From Paraniabella hibiscisoli (GTDB taxonomy: Bacteria; Bacteroidota; Bacteroidia; Chitinophagales; Chitinophagaceae), in NCBI RefSeq assembly GCF_022512515.1, contig NZ_JAKWBK010000001.1:2728001-2792000 (forward strand): a stretch of DNA of 64,000 nucleotides, read 5' to 3'. Position numbers and translations under genes: made by a program. Positions 8,706-18,771 of the stretch are shown here, one piece after another; within the stretch, counting starts at the first letter, position 1, and the number at the start of each line of letters is the position of its first letter. The notes beneath the pieces are model-generated. The model ran no database searches. It saw only the letters and a program-made list of their open reading frames with translations, and was not told the DNA's origin.

Positions 8706-9164
8706 ATGAAGCGACTAAATGCGAAAAGCACCCGGATATTCTGCGTGCTGATGGATAGCCTGGTAGACAACTACCGTAAAATCGAAAACAAACCTTACAT
8801 GCCGCTCTCAATGGAATTTATTGGCACTGCACAACTCCAACCTTACGGACTGGCTATGCTGTATAGCCTTTGCCATTACTATAAACAAAACGGCGATTTA
8901 ATGCAAGACCCCGAAATGTGCTTTGCAGTGGTAGACAATCGAGAACGGTCTAAAGATTATACAGCGGTGTATGTCGTTCCCTATATGTACCAGCAGGCGA
9001 ACCTGGGTATTTACCAGGAAAGCATACAAATAGAGGAGGGTTGCTTCTTTAGCTCATTTGATGAGCGCCAGCAGGCACAACATGCAGGGTTTGCTGACAC
9101 CTGGCTGGATAATATAGAGCAGCAAGGCTTCCTGTTGGGCCTGCAAGAAGGAGCGCCCGAATAG
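8706..9164 (+). CDS. DUF6908-like protein
   Basis: A 152-residue acidic protein of Bacteroidetes element accessory regions. The segments MPLSMEFIG, LAMLYSLCHYYKQNGDLMQDPEMCF and an acidic strand pattern resemble the family labelled DUF6908, which I recall only roughly. There is no signal peptide or membrane segment, and no catalytic motif is visible. The start ATG at 8706 follows a 75-base gap. A terminator-like hairpin follows at 9204. Confidence 0.55.
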   Translation: MKRLNAKSTRIFCVLMDSLVDNYRKIENKPYMPLSMEFIGTAQLQPYGLAMLYSLCHYYKQNGDLMQDPEMCFAVVDNRERSKDYTAVYVVPYMYQQANLGIYQESIQIEEGCFFSSFDERQQAQHAGFADTWLDNIEQQGFLLGLQEGAPE

Positions 9165-9203
9165 CACACGGTAGCGTAAAGATTACTGTATTATTTTTTA
9201 ACC

Positions 9204-9240
9204 GGGCTGCCAGTGAAAAGGCAGCCCTAATTCATTTTTA
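9204..9240 (+). terminator. Terminator-like hairpin
   Basis: GGGCTGCC (9204-9211) pairs perfectly with GGCAGCCC (9220-9227), followed by an AT-rich tract (TAATTCATTTTTA). It lies between two small element genes. Confidence 0.65.
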
Positions 9241-9242
9241 TT

Positions 9243-9631
9243 ATGAAACCACTAATGCACCTGAACCTGGTGGAAAGAGCGCAGCTATTGCATGATCTTT
9301 TCCTGAAGAAATCCCGAAGCTAGTCAGCTATATAGATGGCTTGTGCGCGGTGATCATTGAAGACCAAGAGCAAAGCAGGGCTTGCTGGTCGAACGGTCTC
9401 ATCAGCTTCGATGGCTGGCTAAATCTGGCTACAGAAATTCAGGCTATCATCAAAAAGCATGGGAACCTCCTGTATAAAAGGCATAGCCTGTTTGCTACCG
9501 AATTATTCGGATGGACCAAAGGCCTTGTAAGCGCTCACTGCCTGATCGTATATGTTACTACACAACAGCTCCCCAATCCTAAGTTTAAAGCGATGATCGA
9601 AATCCTCTTCGACCAAAGCGCTTCTGCTTAA
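9243..9631 (+). CDS. Hypothetical element protein (frameshifted)
   Basis: The ATG at 9243 starts MKPLMHLNLVERAQLLHDLF, then the frame stops at once. Adding one T to the T4 run at 9298-9301 continues as PEEIPKLVSYIDGLCAVII and on to the stop at 9631, giving a ~129-residue protein. The joined sequence is smooth, so an indel is likely. No domain is recognised. The position between DUF6908-like and ParB genes is typical for conserved accessory genes of these elements. Confidence 0.6.
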
Positions 9632-9666
9632 ATCATTATTTAATCATTTCTCAAAAACAATCAATT

Positions 9667-11479
9667 ATGGAAACCATAGTAAAAAAGCAAGAAACGAAAG
9701 CGGTACCCGCCAAAGGCAAGGTTATACCGATTGAAGAGCAGTACTACCATCTGCCCGTATCAATGATCGAGGTTTCGCCATCGAACTACCGGAAGTTCTA
9801 TGACCAGCAGGCGCTGGAGGAATTTGCCGAACAGCTAAAATCGACCGAGGTAGAAATACTGCATCCCATAACGGTACGTCCAATGGGCAAAAAGTATGAG
9901 CTGGTTTACGGTGAGCGCCGGTTCCGGGCGGCACTACTGGCGCGGCTTACCAGCATTCCTGCCAAAATCCAGGATATGACCGATATCGAGATGAGAAAGC
10001 GCCGCTTAGCAGAGAATATCCAGCGAGAGAATCCGCATCCGCTGCACGAGGCTTTAGATATTAAGGAACTGATGGAAGTAGAGGGGAAAACCACACTACA
10101 AGCTGCACAGGTGTTGGGCAAATCGGCTGCCTATGTTCATAACCGCCTCAAGCTAGCGGACTTAATAGAACCGTTACAGGAATTACTCATCTCAGGCAAG
10201 CTAACGGTAAGCGAAGCCGCTGAGCTCGGTACCCTCGCTAAAGACTCACAGGAAGAGTTTTTACGCAGCATTGTACTGGCTGGAAAGAAAAGAAGCATTT
10301 TTCGATCAGTAATGTACGGTATTTCATTGGTCGCTATAAATACGATCTGAAAAAAGCACCTTTTAATGTGAAAGATAAGAAGCTGGTACCGGAGGTTGGG
10401 GCCTGTACGGCTTGTCCGTTTAACTCCGCTACGCTCAAGACTCTTTTTCCTGAGATGGCAAAGGAAGCGGTTTGTAATAACAAGACCTGTTTTAAGAATA
10501 AATGTCTTGCCAGCGCTGAAGCTATGATCAAGGCTGCGCTTGAAGCTTACCAGCCTGTGGCGATCCTGTTATCACACCAGGTAAATGAAGAGTATAGTAC
10601 GCTGATCGATTCACTGCCGGAAACCGCAGACTTGCCCCGCTATAATTTCTATGATGTCAAGAAATTTACCGAACCGGTAAAACCGGAGAAAAGTCTTTAC
10701 CTGGTATGGGATGAACAAAGGGAAAGTCCGTGCCGGACCGCGAAGGATTCAGCCAGGCGATTCGGGAGTACAGGGAGGATCTGGCTGAATACAAAAGGTT
10801 GCTCTCGGGCGAAGGCACGCTATTGGGAATTGCTATATCCGGTGCCGAGATAAAACCGGTCTATTTTAATCCGGATATAAAGGATGCACCTGAGTTTTCT
10901 GCAAGCGGCCAGGTTACTGCAAAAGAAGTACAGCAGGCCATTAAGGACGGCTCGGCTACACCTGAACTGATCCGCAAAGAAATAGATCGGATCAAAAGCC
11001 GAGAGGACCGGTTTAAAGAACTGGATCGTAAGAAAGTCCAGGAGCGACTGCACGAGGAGTTTGCCGCTGCATTGGAACAGGGTAAGCTGAAAGCGGGGCT
11101 TACGGCAGCAGACAAGGCGGCTGTGCGCTTCATCGTGTACGAAACGCTGAACTACCAGCATAGGGATGCAATGAAAAGATTATTGTTCCCCAAAGGATAT
11201 AAAGACAATAAGGACTTCTTTGAGAAACTGGCTGCTATCAGTGACGTGCAGTTTGCAAAACTGATCAGAACTGTAATTGTTGGCAACTACTCCAGTAAGG
11301 TGGAAGATACGACGTATGGTTTATGTCTGTACCGAATTGCAGAGGCCTCAGGCCTGGATGTAAATACAATCGAAAGTGACCAGGGCGATAAAGCTGCTGA
11401 GCGCCAGGCGCGCCTAAAAGAGCGTACCAAAGGCTTACAGGCACAAATCAAGAAGCTGGGTATTGACAAGGCTGCCTGA
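9667..11479 (+). CDS. ParB/RepB/Spo0J-family protein (two frameshifts)
   Basis: A ParB-like partition or regulatory protein. Residues 22-110 contain the ParB nuclease-like fold: YYHLPVSMIEVSPSNYRK, ILHPITVRP and the GERRFRAA box II; a helix-turn-helix region follows (TTLQAAQVLGKSAAYVHNRLKL). The second part holds a Cys cluster (CTACPFN, CNNKTCFKNKC) typical of the long ParB-like proteins of Bacteroidetes elements, then a helical C-terminus. Three frames cover it: 9667-~10290, ~10295-~10715, 10730-11479. They join through indels near 10290 and 10718. It binds DNA and probably maintains or regulates the element; the target sites are unknown. Confidence 0.85.
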
Positions 11480-11499
11480 TAATAGGGTTGGATAAGGGT

Positions 11500-11533
11500 A
11501 AAGGTGACTGCTTCGGCGGTCACCTTTCATTTA
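11500..11533 (+). terminator. Hairpin terminator after parB
   Basis: AAAGGTGACTGC (11500-11511) pairs with GCGGTCACCTTT (11516-11527) around a TTCG tetraloop, with one G-U pair. It begins 21 bases after the parB stop. The T tract is weak (CATTTATTAT) but the stem is very stable. Confidence 0.75.
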
Positions 11534-11561
11534 TTATACCAGTAAACTAAAAGCTCAGACT

Positions 11562-12038
11562 ATGGGTAGAAAACTATCTTTTGACCAGCTCTGTAGGCTG
11601 CGCAGGCTGCGAAAAGCCAGGCGGCTTTGGAAAAAGCAGCCGTTGTTCGCTTATTTGTATATGTCGATGGAATATCCGGGTTATAGTTACCAGGAATTTG
11701 TGGATGATTTAAGAAGGCGCAGTAAACCTATAAAGCGAAAAGTTAAAAACGACATGTTTCGTTATGGCCGGTACGCTCGCATAAGGAGCCTGATAAATAG
11801 GTACGAACGAACCGGGAACCCCGATGATGCGCTTGCTGCAATGCGGTTGGTTCGGGTGCTCCGCAAGCCTTACCGGGTACTAATCAGGATCGGCAACGAA
11901 TATATCGAATACCGTTTTGAAGCCTTTATACCCATTGATGATATAGAAGGGTTATGCACCTCTTTGCAAAATTGTTTAACAGAAACGCAAGCTGATGAAA
12001 TAGTTAATGCTTTTAGGAAAGCGCATCGGGGTATTTAA
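11562..12038 (+). CDS. Hypothetical basic protein
   Basis: A 158-residue, Arg-rich protein (LCRLRRLRKARRLWKKQP, KPIKRKVKNDMFRYGRYARI) with no signal peptide or membrane segment. No family is recognised. The start ATG lies 34 bases after the terminator of the parB unit, so it has its own transcript or reads through. It is the last rightward gene of the conjugative block; after it 227 bases hold no gene, and the following genes point left. Confidence 0.55.
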   Translation: MGRKLSFDQLCRLRRLRKARRLWKKQPLFAYLYMSMEYPGYSYQEFVDDLRRRSKPIKRKVKNDMFRYGRYARIRSLINRYERTGNPDDALAAMRLVRVLRKPYRVLIRIGNEYIEYRFEAFIPIDDIEGLCTSLQNCLTETQADEIVNAFRKAHRGI

Positions 12039-12265
12039 TTGAAGCATTGTATGCCCGAAAGGAGAGCTGCCGGGGGGCGGGTCCGGTGTCTGGGGGAAAG
12101 TATTTTGTTTTTTGAGTTGTGGTCTTACCTATCATTACCGCTTTTTTCAAACGGGGTGACCCAGACGGAGTACCGATTTTTTGGTTTGCAATATCCAACT
12201 ATAGGACCGGTCTGCCTTTACCTTTTCTTTCGGGCCGGCGTTATCAATCCTTGTTGTTATAAGAC

Positions 12266-12733
12266 TTATTCGAAAGTAATGGTTACGTTTCCCACGCCTA
12301 ATGCTGTCGCCAAACCCGATGTGTCATCAATGGTGCCAAGCCGTGTGTAACTGTATGAGGTTGAAAAAGTTTTATAAAACAATACCAATGTCCTGGAACC
12401 ATACAGCATTATATCTCCGTTTTGTATCGTTCCCGGATTAGACGAATGTGCCGGAAGGCTTTTTGACAAGTCAAAATATTTCTCATTGCCGTTCAATTCA
12501 ACCATGTTGATAGTTAAAGGCAACATATCTTTAAATGCCTTTGCTGCATTGTTATCGAACAGTGTAATAGTAAAGGTTTTTGAATTGACCTTTATCTTTA
12601 TTTTACCATTTGTCACAGGGGTATTATTCTCTGTGTTGGTATTGTTCTTATTATCTTCTTTGCTACAAGAAGATGCACTGCTTATAAAAATCGACATAAG
12701 GGCTAAAGTCATTAAAAATGAACGCTTCATCAT
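12266..12733 (-). CDS. Cyclophilin-like fold lipoprotein
   Basis: A 155-residue lipoprotein. The N-terminal hydrophobic segment ends in a lipobox-like SSASSCSKED with Cys at ~23, and an Asn/Thr-rich linker follows. The body has the pattern of the small cyclophilin-like beta-barrel family (IKIKVNSKTFTITLFDNNAAKAF, then LPLTINMVELNGNEKYFDL and GDIMLY). Members often sit beside alpha/beta hydrolases and AraC regulators in Bacteroidota; no isomerase activity is known. It follows the hydrolase after 7 bases and is the last gene of the leftward cluster. Confidence 0.75.
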   Translation of the reverse strand: MMKRSFLMTLALMSIFISSASSCSKEDNKNNTNTENNTPVTNGKIKIKVNSKTFTITLFDNNAAKAFKDMLPLTINMVELNGNEKYFDLSKSLPAHSSNPGTIQNGDIMLYGSRTLVLFYKTFSTSYSYTRLGTIDDTSGLATALGVGNVTITFE

Positions 12734-12740
12734 CCTGGTA

Positions 12741-13806
12741 TTATTTTAAATGCTCTTTAAAGAATGTTTCTAATTTACCAAACGGGATAAGGTCTGTTTT
12801 GTCATACAAATCCACGTGAACTGCATTAGGGATAATCAGTAACTCTTTCGGCTCAGCCGCCATTTTATAAGCATCTTCGCTGAAATAACGGGAATGCGCC
12901 TTTTCTCCCGCAATCAATAACATGGGTCTTGGTGAAATCTCTTTAATGTAAGTTAAAATAGGCATATTCATAAACGATAATGCATTGGTAGCATTCCAGG
13001 CACCGGTTGAGTTTAGGGAACGTTCGTGATAACCTCTTGGGGTGCGGTAATAATCGTGATATTCCTTTACAAATTGTGGTTCATTGCCTTTGAGTTTTTC
13101 GGGATTTAATATTGCTCCGGGAGCGAATGTTCCTGCTTCTGCATCTTTCCAGCGTTGCTCCCCCAATTGCTCTAATGTTTTGCTGCGTTCTTCCAAAGTA
13201 ACAGCATCATTATATCCTTTTGACATTACTCTTGTCATATCGTACATACTTGTTGTAGCAACAGCCCTTACACGTTTATCAATAGCAGTAGCATTTAAGG
13301 CGAAACCTGCGAAACCACAAATCCCGATGATACCGATTTTGCTCCGGTCAATATTTTTCTGTATACCAAGATAATCTACTGCGGCACTAAAATCTTCTGT
13401 ATTGATGTCGGGTGATGCAACGGCACGAGGTTCTCCACCGCTTTCTCCTGTATAAGATGGGTCAAATGCTAATGCAGCAAAACCACGCCCGGCCATTTGG
13501 TTGGCATATAATCCTGAAGATTGCTCTTTCACCGCTCCAAAAGGTCCACTAATAGCAATGGCTGCTAAAGGATCGTTGCCCCGCTCTTTTGGAAGATACA
13601 AATCTCCGCTAAGCATGATGCCGTAGCGATTTTTAAAAGTTACCTTTTGCCGTGTTACTTTATCACTCAGTTCAAATGTATAATGTTCTTTCTTTGTTGT
13701 ATCGTTCATGTTCTCTCGATTTTTGTTTACTTGTACTTTGGCTCTGATTACAGGATTGACCTAAAAACATTAGGGTCGCAACAGCAAGCATTGATAATAT
13801 TTTCAT
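12741..13806 (-). CDS. Alpha/beta hydrolase, dienelactone hydrolase-like, probable lipoprotein (frameshifted start)
   Basis: The main frame (from 13709, 322 residues) is an alpha/beta hydrolase of the YcjY/dienelactone-hydrolase-like group. It has GDLYLPKE, the DPSYTGESGG loop, a nucleophile elbow GICGFAG with Cys in place of Ser, and a late HVDLYD with the catalytic His. Upstream, an ATG at 13806 opens another frame encoding a lipoprotein signal (MKILSMLAVATLMFLGQSC) that runs into the hydrolase region before stopping. An indel near 13710 would fuse them, so the enzyme is probably a membrane-anchored lipoprotein. The natural substrate is unknown. Confidence 0.75.
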
Positions 13807-13818
13807 GTTATTTCTATT

Positions 13819-14390
13819 TTAAATTGCTTTAATGATTTTTGCAGGAATACCTCCTACAACTGTATTATCGGGAACATCTTTTGAAACGACCGCTCCTGCG
13901 GCTACAACAGCATTTTCGCCAATAGTTACTCCTGGAAGTATGGTTGCGTTCGCTCCAATCCAGGCGTTCTTTTGATGTGGATATGACCCGGCACAAGTGC
14001 GTGCCTGCTTTCGCGCGAAACGGGATGTCCCTCTGATAACAAACTTACTTTTGGTGCGATCTGTACATTATCTTCAATTGTGATGCCGCCTAAATCTAAA
14101 AATGTACAATCGAAGTTGATGAATACGTTCTTCCCGATTCTGGTATGCTTTCCATAATTGATATACAAAGGTGTAAACACCGCTACACTGTCATCAATTT
14201 TGCTATCTGTGATCTTGCTTAATAATGCTCTGATGCCTTCCGGCTCGGTAGTATTGTTCATTTGCAGGAGCAGCTTTCTTGTACTGTTTGCTGCCTCACG
14301 CATTTTATGAGCTTGCGGGTCATCTGCAGGAATGATTTCTCCGTTCCTTAACCGTTCAAAAATATCTGCTGTTCTTAATCCTGTTTGCAT
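13819..14390 (-). CDS. Sugar O-acetyltransferase of the hexapeptide (LbH/Maa-NodL) type (frameshifted)
   Basis: A left-handed beta-helix acetyltransferase. An N-terminal helical cap with [13 protein letters not shown] is followed by hexapeptide repeats ([32 protein letters not shown]). The first frame ends at 13926. Adding one A to the A4 run near 13973 continues with [18 protein letters not shown] and [12 protein letters not shown] to the stop at 13819, the usual C-terminus of this family. The start at 14390 is preferred because a hairpin terminator of the upstream AraC gene occupies 14426-14453. It stops 13 bases before the hydrolase and probably shares its transcript. Confidence 0.8.
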
Positions 14391-14425
14391 CACTTTTTTA
14401 ATAGATAATGCAAAATTAAAAAGCA

Positions 14426-14453
14426 AGCCCCGCAGTGACTTTACTGCGAGGCT
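14426..14453 (-). terminator. Hairpin terminator after AraC gene
   Basis: AGCCCCGCAGT (14426-14436) pairs with ACTGCGAGGCT (14443-14453) with one mismatch. On the minus strand it is followed by a T-rich run. It separates the regulator gene from the acetyltransferase. Confidence 0.65.
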
Positions 14454-14480
14454 CAAGTTTCTTTACTTAGAAGCTCAATT

Positions 14481-15311
14481 TTATATCAGGGCAACGTCAG
14501 CGGGAGGAACGCCATATTGTCTTTTAAAGGCAGTAGAAAAATGGGAAGGATTTTTAAATCCGACTTCGATATATACGTCTTGTACTTTTTTGCCCTCTTC
14601 CTTTAATTTAATATAGGCCGCTTCCAGACGACGTTTGATGAGCCATTTCTGAGGAGTAAGGTTGCTGATCTTGCTAAAATCTCTTTTAAAGGTAGCCAGG
14701 CTACGGCCTGTATACGAAGCAATCTGCTCCATAGTCAGATCATCCATATAGTGATCTTCCAGGAACTCTATGATGTCAATCTTCCAGGGTTCTGTAAAGT
14801 CGAAGAGAATAGGGAAAAATACATCAGATTGATTGAGCAAGGCGAAGATGCCTTCCTGTAGCTTTAAATGAGCCACACCGTCTGAAGGTTTCATGTTCTC
14901 ATCAAAGTAAGGTGTCAGGGATTGAAACAGGCTGGTAATATCTGCCTTTGGCTTAATGCTGAAAACATTCTTATCCGGTATTATTACTTTCTCGGGAAGA
15001 TCAGCCTTACTTAGCTTGCTATAAAATTCCCTTAGTATTGCGCGATTAAATGTCAGGGATATGCCTTTGTACAGTTCTTCGCCTTTACTATTCTTGTACA
15101 TCATCAACCGGTGGTTACGCCGGATAAAAGCGCATTCGCCCGCTTGTATAGTGATCTTTTTACCGCTATCCTCTATAACCTGTTCACCTGAATATAGATA
15201 CAGTAAAACATGTTCGGGCGTAGCATGAATGCACTTTTCACTATAATCAGAAAAGCAGGAAAGAAATATGCCTGAATAGTTTAGGGTTCGTAATGTATCT
15301 GCTGCTTGCAC
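14481..15311 (-). CDS. AraC-family transcriptional regulator
   Basis: A 276-residue regulator with an N-terminal ligand/cupin-like part and a C-terminal AraC DNA-binding domain (two helix-turn-helix motifs, residues ~185-270). The first helix pair reads LTMEQIASYTGRSLATFKRDFSK. The second carries the AraC signature as VQDVYIEVGFKNPSHFSTAFKRQYG, close to the canonical A-x-x-x-G-[FY]-x-[DS]-x-S-x-F. The frame is intact. It precedes the acetyltransferase-hydrolase-lipoprotein genes on the same strand and most likely controls them; the inducer is unknown. Confidence 0.9.
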   Translation of the reverse strand: MQAADTLRTLNYSGIFLSCFSDYSEKCIHATPEHVLLYLYSGEQVIEDSGKKITIQAGECAFIRRNHRLMMYKNSKGEELYKGISLTFNRAILREFYSKLSKADLPEKVIIPDKNVFSIKPKADITSLFQSLTPYFDENMKPSDGVAHLKLQEGIFALLNQSDVFFPILFDFTEPWKIDIIEFLEDHYMDDLTMEQIASYTGRSLATFKRDFSKISNLTPQKWLIKRRLEAAYIKLKEEGKKVQDVYIEVGFKNPSHFSTAFKRQYGVPPADVALI

Positions 15312-15373
15312 GTTATATACTAATATTATTTTACAAAGGTAGTCATTGAATGGACTGCCATCTTTACTGCCGG

Positions 15374-15413
15374 GCTCAATTTACATTATTGAGCGGCTCA
15401 CGTCAGCTGACGT
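15374..15413. promoter_or_regulatory. Two inverted repeats between dinB 3' end and araC start
   Basis: GCTCAA/TTGAGC (15374-15379 with 15389-15394) forms a hairpin. Next to it ACGTCAGCTGACGT (15400-15413) is a perfect 14-base palindrome. They sit in the 108-base gap before the AraC gene and after the dinB stop, so they may be a dinB terminator, an AraC-promoter operator or both. Confidence 0.45.
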
Positions 15414-15419
15414 AAACCC

Positions 15420-16493
15420 TTAGAATAGGCTCAATTGACTATCTTCCTTTTTATGGACGGGTAGTTCAAAATTTGAAATTCCTATTCCCAGCAGCCGAAC
15501 CTTTTTGCTGTCAACGGGCGCATTATTTAAAATAGTAATGGCAGCCATTTTTAAATCGGCTTCTGTATGAATTAATTCAGGCATCGATAAGCTGCGCGTA
15601 ATGATGGTGAAATCATGGAATTTAAACTTTACCGTTATAGTTCTTCCTTTTAGACCGGATCGCTGAAGCCTTTCTGCCAAACGGGATGAAAGTGTTTCCA
15701 GTTCCGGCAGCATTTCCGCTCTGGTAGTCAGGTCTTGTTGATAGGTATCCTCCACACTGATTGATTTTGTCTCCCTGTGCGGTTGCACCGGCCTGTTATC
15801 AACGCCTCTTATTATATGATAGTAAAAACGCCCTGCCTTGCCGAAATGACGCACCATTTCCTCCTCAGACAATTTTTTAAGATCGGCTCCGGTATGAAGC
15901 CCCATCCCTTGCATTTTTGCGGCAGTTACCTTTCCCACACCATAGAATTTTGCTACCGGCAGCTCCTCCATAAAAGACTCAATTTTGGAAGGGCCGATAA
16001 AGGTCAAGCCATCCGGTTTATTCTGATCAGAAGCGATCTTGGCAACAAATTTATTAATGGAAACCCCGGCAGAGGCCGTAAGCTGCAGCTCGTCTTTAAT
16101 AGCGGCACGGATCTGTTTAGCTATCTCGATTGCTGAACCAATACCTTGCTTATCGTTGGTCACGTCCAGGTAAGCTTCGTCTAAAGAAAGGGGTTCGATA
16201 AGATCGGTATAGTAATGGAAGATCTCCCGAATATGGCGGGACACAGCTTTATAGGCATCGAACCTGGGAAATACAAAAATAGCTTCGGGGCACAAGCGTT
16301 GGGCCGTCTTGGAAGGCATTGCCGAGCGAACGCCGAACTTCCTTGCTTCATAGCTTGCTGTAGCTACAACACCGCCTCTGCCTTCTGGCATACCACCTAC
16401 AATCAGCGGCTTTCCCCGATACTGCGGAAAATCACGCTGTTCCACCGATGCGTAAAAGGCATCCATATCAATATGAATGATCTTGCGGTACAT
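15420..16493 (-). CDS. dinB: DNA polymerase IV (Y-family)
   Basis: A 357-residue error-prone translesion polymerase. The N-terminal HIDMDAFYASVEQ carries the first metal-binding Asp; LSLDEAYLDV holds the catalytic Asp-Glu pair. The palm, thumb (HhH: AKFYGVGKVTAAKMQGMG) and little-finger domains follow in normal order, and the protein ends in QLSLF, a beta-clamp-binding motif. Length and order match DinB. It belongs to the leftward half of the DNA-damage cassette (dinB, exonuclease, XRE-S24 regulator), divergent from imuA-imuB-dnaE2. The frame is intact. Confidence 0.95.
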   Translation of the reverse strand: MYRKIIHIDMDAFYASVEQRDFPQYRGKPLIVGGMPEGRGGVVATASYEARKFGVRSAMPSKTAQRLCPEAIFVFPRFDAYKAVSRHIREIFHYYTDLIEPLSLDEAYLDVTNDKQGIGSAIEIAKQIRAAIKDELQLTASAGVSINKFVAKIASDQNKPDGLTFIGPSKIESFMEELPVAKFYGVGKVTAAKMQGMGLHTGADLKKLSEEEMVRHFGKAGRFYYHIIRGVDNRPVQPHRETKSISVEDTYQQDLTTRAEMLPELETLSSRLAERLQRSGLKGRTITVKFKFHDFTIITRSLSMPELIHTEADLKMAAITILNNAPVDSKKVRLLGIGISNFELPVHKKEDSQLSLF

Positions 16494-16510
16494 TGTCGTT
16501 CTGAATGGCT

Positions 16511-17900
16511 TTATTGATATGCAAAACTTTTATTGCTGATTGAAACAACTTTCTTCGGATACCTGCAAATAAATGAAATGACCAACTGCATGACGTAATG
16601 GCTACTCGCGTAGGATGTAAGGCTGCTTTTAATATCGTCTAAGGAGAAAATATCAGCGCCATTGTCAATATAACCCATTCCATAAAAATGCCCGTTTTCT
16701 ACCCAAAGGCAACTTTTCTCATTACTGTTTCTTCCCTTATCAATAATATAAAATGTTCCTGCATCTTCTTTTAGAAAAGAAAGTGCCTTCATTACCTTTT
16801 CGTTGTAAACTTCAGCAGAATGGTTTGCGGTGCAGAGTAAATTGTTTTTTTATCAACCAGGCTGCATAGCTCGCAGCTGCTCAAACGGCATAGCGAAGCA
16901 CATAGACCAAAACGTCTTGACAACTCACGCAGTTTACTGATCCCGCCCTGATGTGTAGTAAATACCTGGACAGGTGCCGGGTTTTTGCCCAGCTTGGAGA
17001 TTTTCATCCTGAGATAACCTTTCGGGTCTTCGTGTACGAACAGGCCGTATTTGGCGTCGTATTTTTTAAGCGCCTGGTTATACTTAGGAAAAAGTCTCTT
17101 TATTTCCAATGCTTCCAATATAAGCGCCATCAATTCGGTCCCACATACCTCATAGCTGATAGAGGCTATTTCGCTGATCAGGCTTTGACGCAACCGCTAC
17201 CGTTATTTCTTTTAAAATGCTGAGCGACCCGCTTTTTCAGGTCATTGGCTTTACCCACATAGATAGCCTGCCCCTTATCGTTATGAAAATAGTATACGCC
17301 GGGTTTATTGGGCACTTGCTCAAAATCATCTCTTAACGTATCCGGTACCACCTGGGGCTCTATATTACCTCTTTCCAAAAAAGCAGGAACAACGCCCTCG
17401 CTATCCCACTGCAATAATTGCTGAAACAACAATACCGTTGCATCGGCATCGCCACCCGCCCTGTGCCTGTTGTTCAACTCAATTTCCAGCGCATCACACA
17501 ACTTACCCAGGCTATAAGAAAGTAATCCTGGCCTGATCGCTCTTGACAGTTGTATGGTGCATAACTTGCTCGCCTTATATTGGTACTCGGCTATTGCCAA
17601 ATGATGTTTTATAAACGAGTAATCGAAATTGACATTATGGGCCACAAATATCCGGCCGTTGAGCATTGAGAATACCTCCATTGCTATTTCACTAAAAACG
17701 GGACTATCCTGAACCATTGCATCATCAATACCAGTCATAGCTGTTATGAATGGCGGTATACGTTCAATAGGCTTGACTAAACTGTCAAAACTGGCTACAA
17801 TAGCATAACCATCAAAAACCCGTATCGCAATTTCTATGATGCTGCCGCCATTTGTAGCATTACCCCCGGTTGTTTCTATATCAACTATTGCATATTCCAT
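16511..17900 (-). CDS. Exonuclease (DnaQ-like) fused to GIY-YIG nuclease domain (two frameshifts)
   Basis: One gene covered by three frames. Residues 1-170 are a DEDDh 3'-5' exonuclease (YAIVDIETTGG with the first Asp/Glu, AHNVNFDYSF, and H-x-AGGDADAT near the end). Residues ~195-240 start a GIY-YIG domain (PGVYYFHNDKGQAIYVGKA). A long C-terminal domain follows, with a Cys pair (CELC) and VEKxR-type strands, as in Bacteroidetes exonuclease/GIY-YIG proteins related to UvrC or Cho. Shifts lie near 17185 and in the T7 run 16845-16851; adding one base there restores LCTANHSAEVYNEKVMKAL. It probably acts in repair with the neighbouring mutagenesis genes. Confidence 0.85.
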
Positions 17901-17911
17901 ATACTGGCTGC

Positions 17912-18710
17912 CTATCTTTTTATATTAAGCACTTCAGACCTCAGTTCCTGGAGTATTGATTTAACTTCCTGCATGTCGGTCATTGGTTCCGGCATTTCTT
18001 TGGACTGGTAGCTATAAAACTGCCATATCTCTAATATATCGGCTATATCGACCGAGTAGGGTCGGTAACTGGTATTTAGTGATTCCAATAAAACAGTTCG
18101 GTCCTCTTTTATCGTAACCAGCTTAAACACAAAATCATTGTCACCGCTGAGGATCACGATACAGGCGGTCCGTGGTTTGATGCTTTGCCAATCCTCTACA
18201 TAGCGCCCGATCACATCGCTGCCATCAGGTACCGGTAGCATAGAATCGCCCGTAATCGGGAACATCCTGAAAGTACCTTTAGGAATATTGGGCAAATTGA
18301 ATTTAGGCAGCGTTGAAATAAAGTCGGGGTCATTAAACCCCTTGGCATATCCTGCTTTTGCCTTTACGGGAACATACTCAATGTTTTCTTTATTGGTTTT
18401 ATCCACTGTTATGGCTAACACACGCAGCTGCCCACCCCGTATGTATACATCGCTGCCGGCTTCGAGTTCCCGGAGCCTCAATTCTCTAATTTGGAAAGAT
18501 CAATCTTTATAAGTGTATCGATACTGATCTTAAAAAACTGGGAATATTTGAGTAGATCTTCCGGCCCCGGAGATTTGACGCGGCCGCTTTCCATAGACTC
18601 TACTTTTTCTGAGTAATGCCGAAAGCTTCAGCAAGCTGCGCCTGAGTCATTTTCTTCCTGGTTCTCAGGAATTTAAAGTTGGGAACGAAAAAAGTTTTTG
18701 GCGTGTCCAT
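17912..18710 (-). CDS. XRE helix-turn-helix plus S24 peptidase-like regulator, LexA-like (two frameshifts)
   Basis: The N-terminus (from ATG 18710) is an XRE helix-turn-helix (FLRTRKKMTQAQLAEAFGIT). The C-terminal part is a LexA/CI-like S24 domain: MFPITGDSMLPVPDG contains the Gly-Asp-Ser-Met nucleophile and FVFKLVTI the general-base Lys. Frames break near 18608 (A5 run) and near 18488, with coding sequence between them (MESGRVKSPGPEDLLKYSQF). Such regulators take the place of LexA over mutagenesis cassettes in Bacteroidota. It faces imuA across a 61-base gap carrying two palindromes, so it most likely represses both directions and is inactivated by damage signals; that is inference. Confidence 0.8.
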
Positions 18711-18718
18711 AAATAACG

Positions 18719-18754
18719 CTAACATTATTAGGTGAGTAATACTAATATTATTAG
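18719..18754. promoter_or_regulatory. Twin operator palindromes in the divergent regulator/imuA promoter
   Basis: CTAATATTATTAG (18742-18754) is a perfect 13-base palindrome centred on T18748. CTAACATTATTAG (18719-18731) is the same site with one change. The centres are 23 bases apart, about two helical turns, in the only gap between the XRE-S24 regulator and imuA. These fit a dimeric repressor bound twice on one DNA face. Confidence 0.65.
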
Positions 18755-18771
18755 CAAATTTATGAAAATTA

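Noticed and set aside
12039..12350. 103-codon frame after the basic protein
   Set aside because: Overlaps the lipoprotein gene end on the other strand, no homologous features, composition of non-coding DNA.
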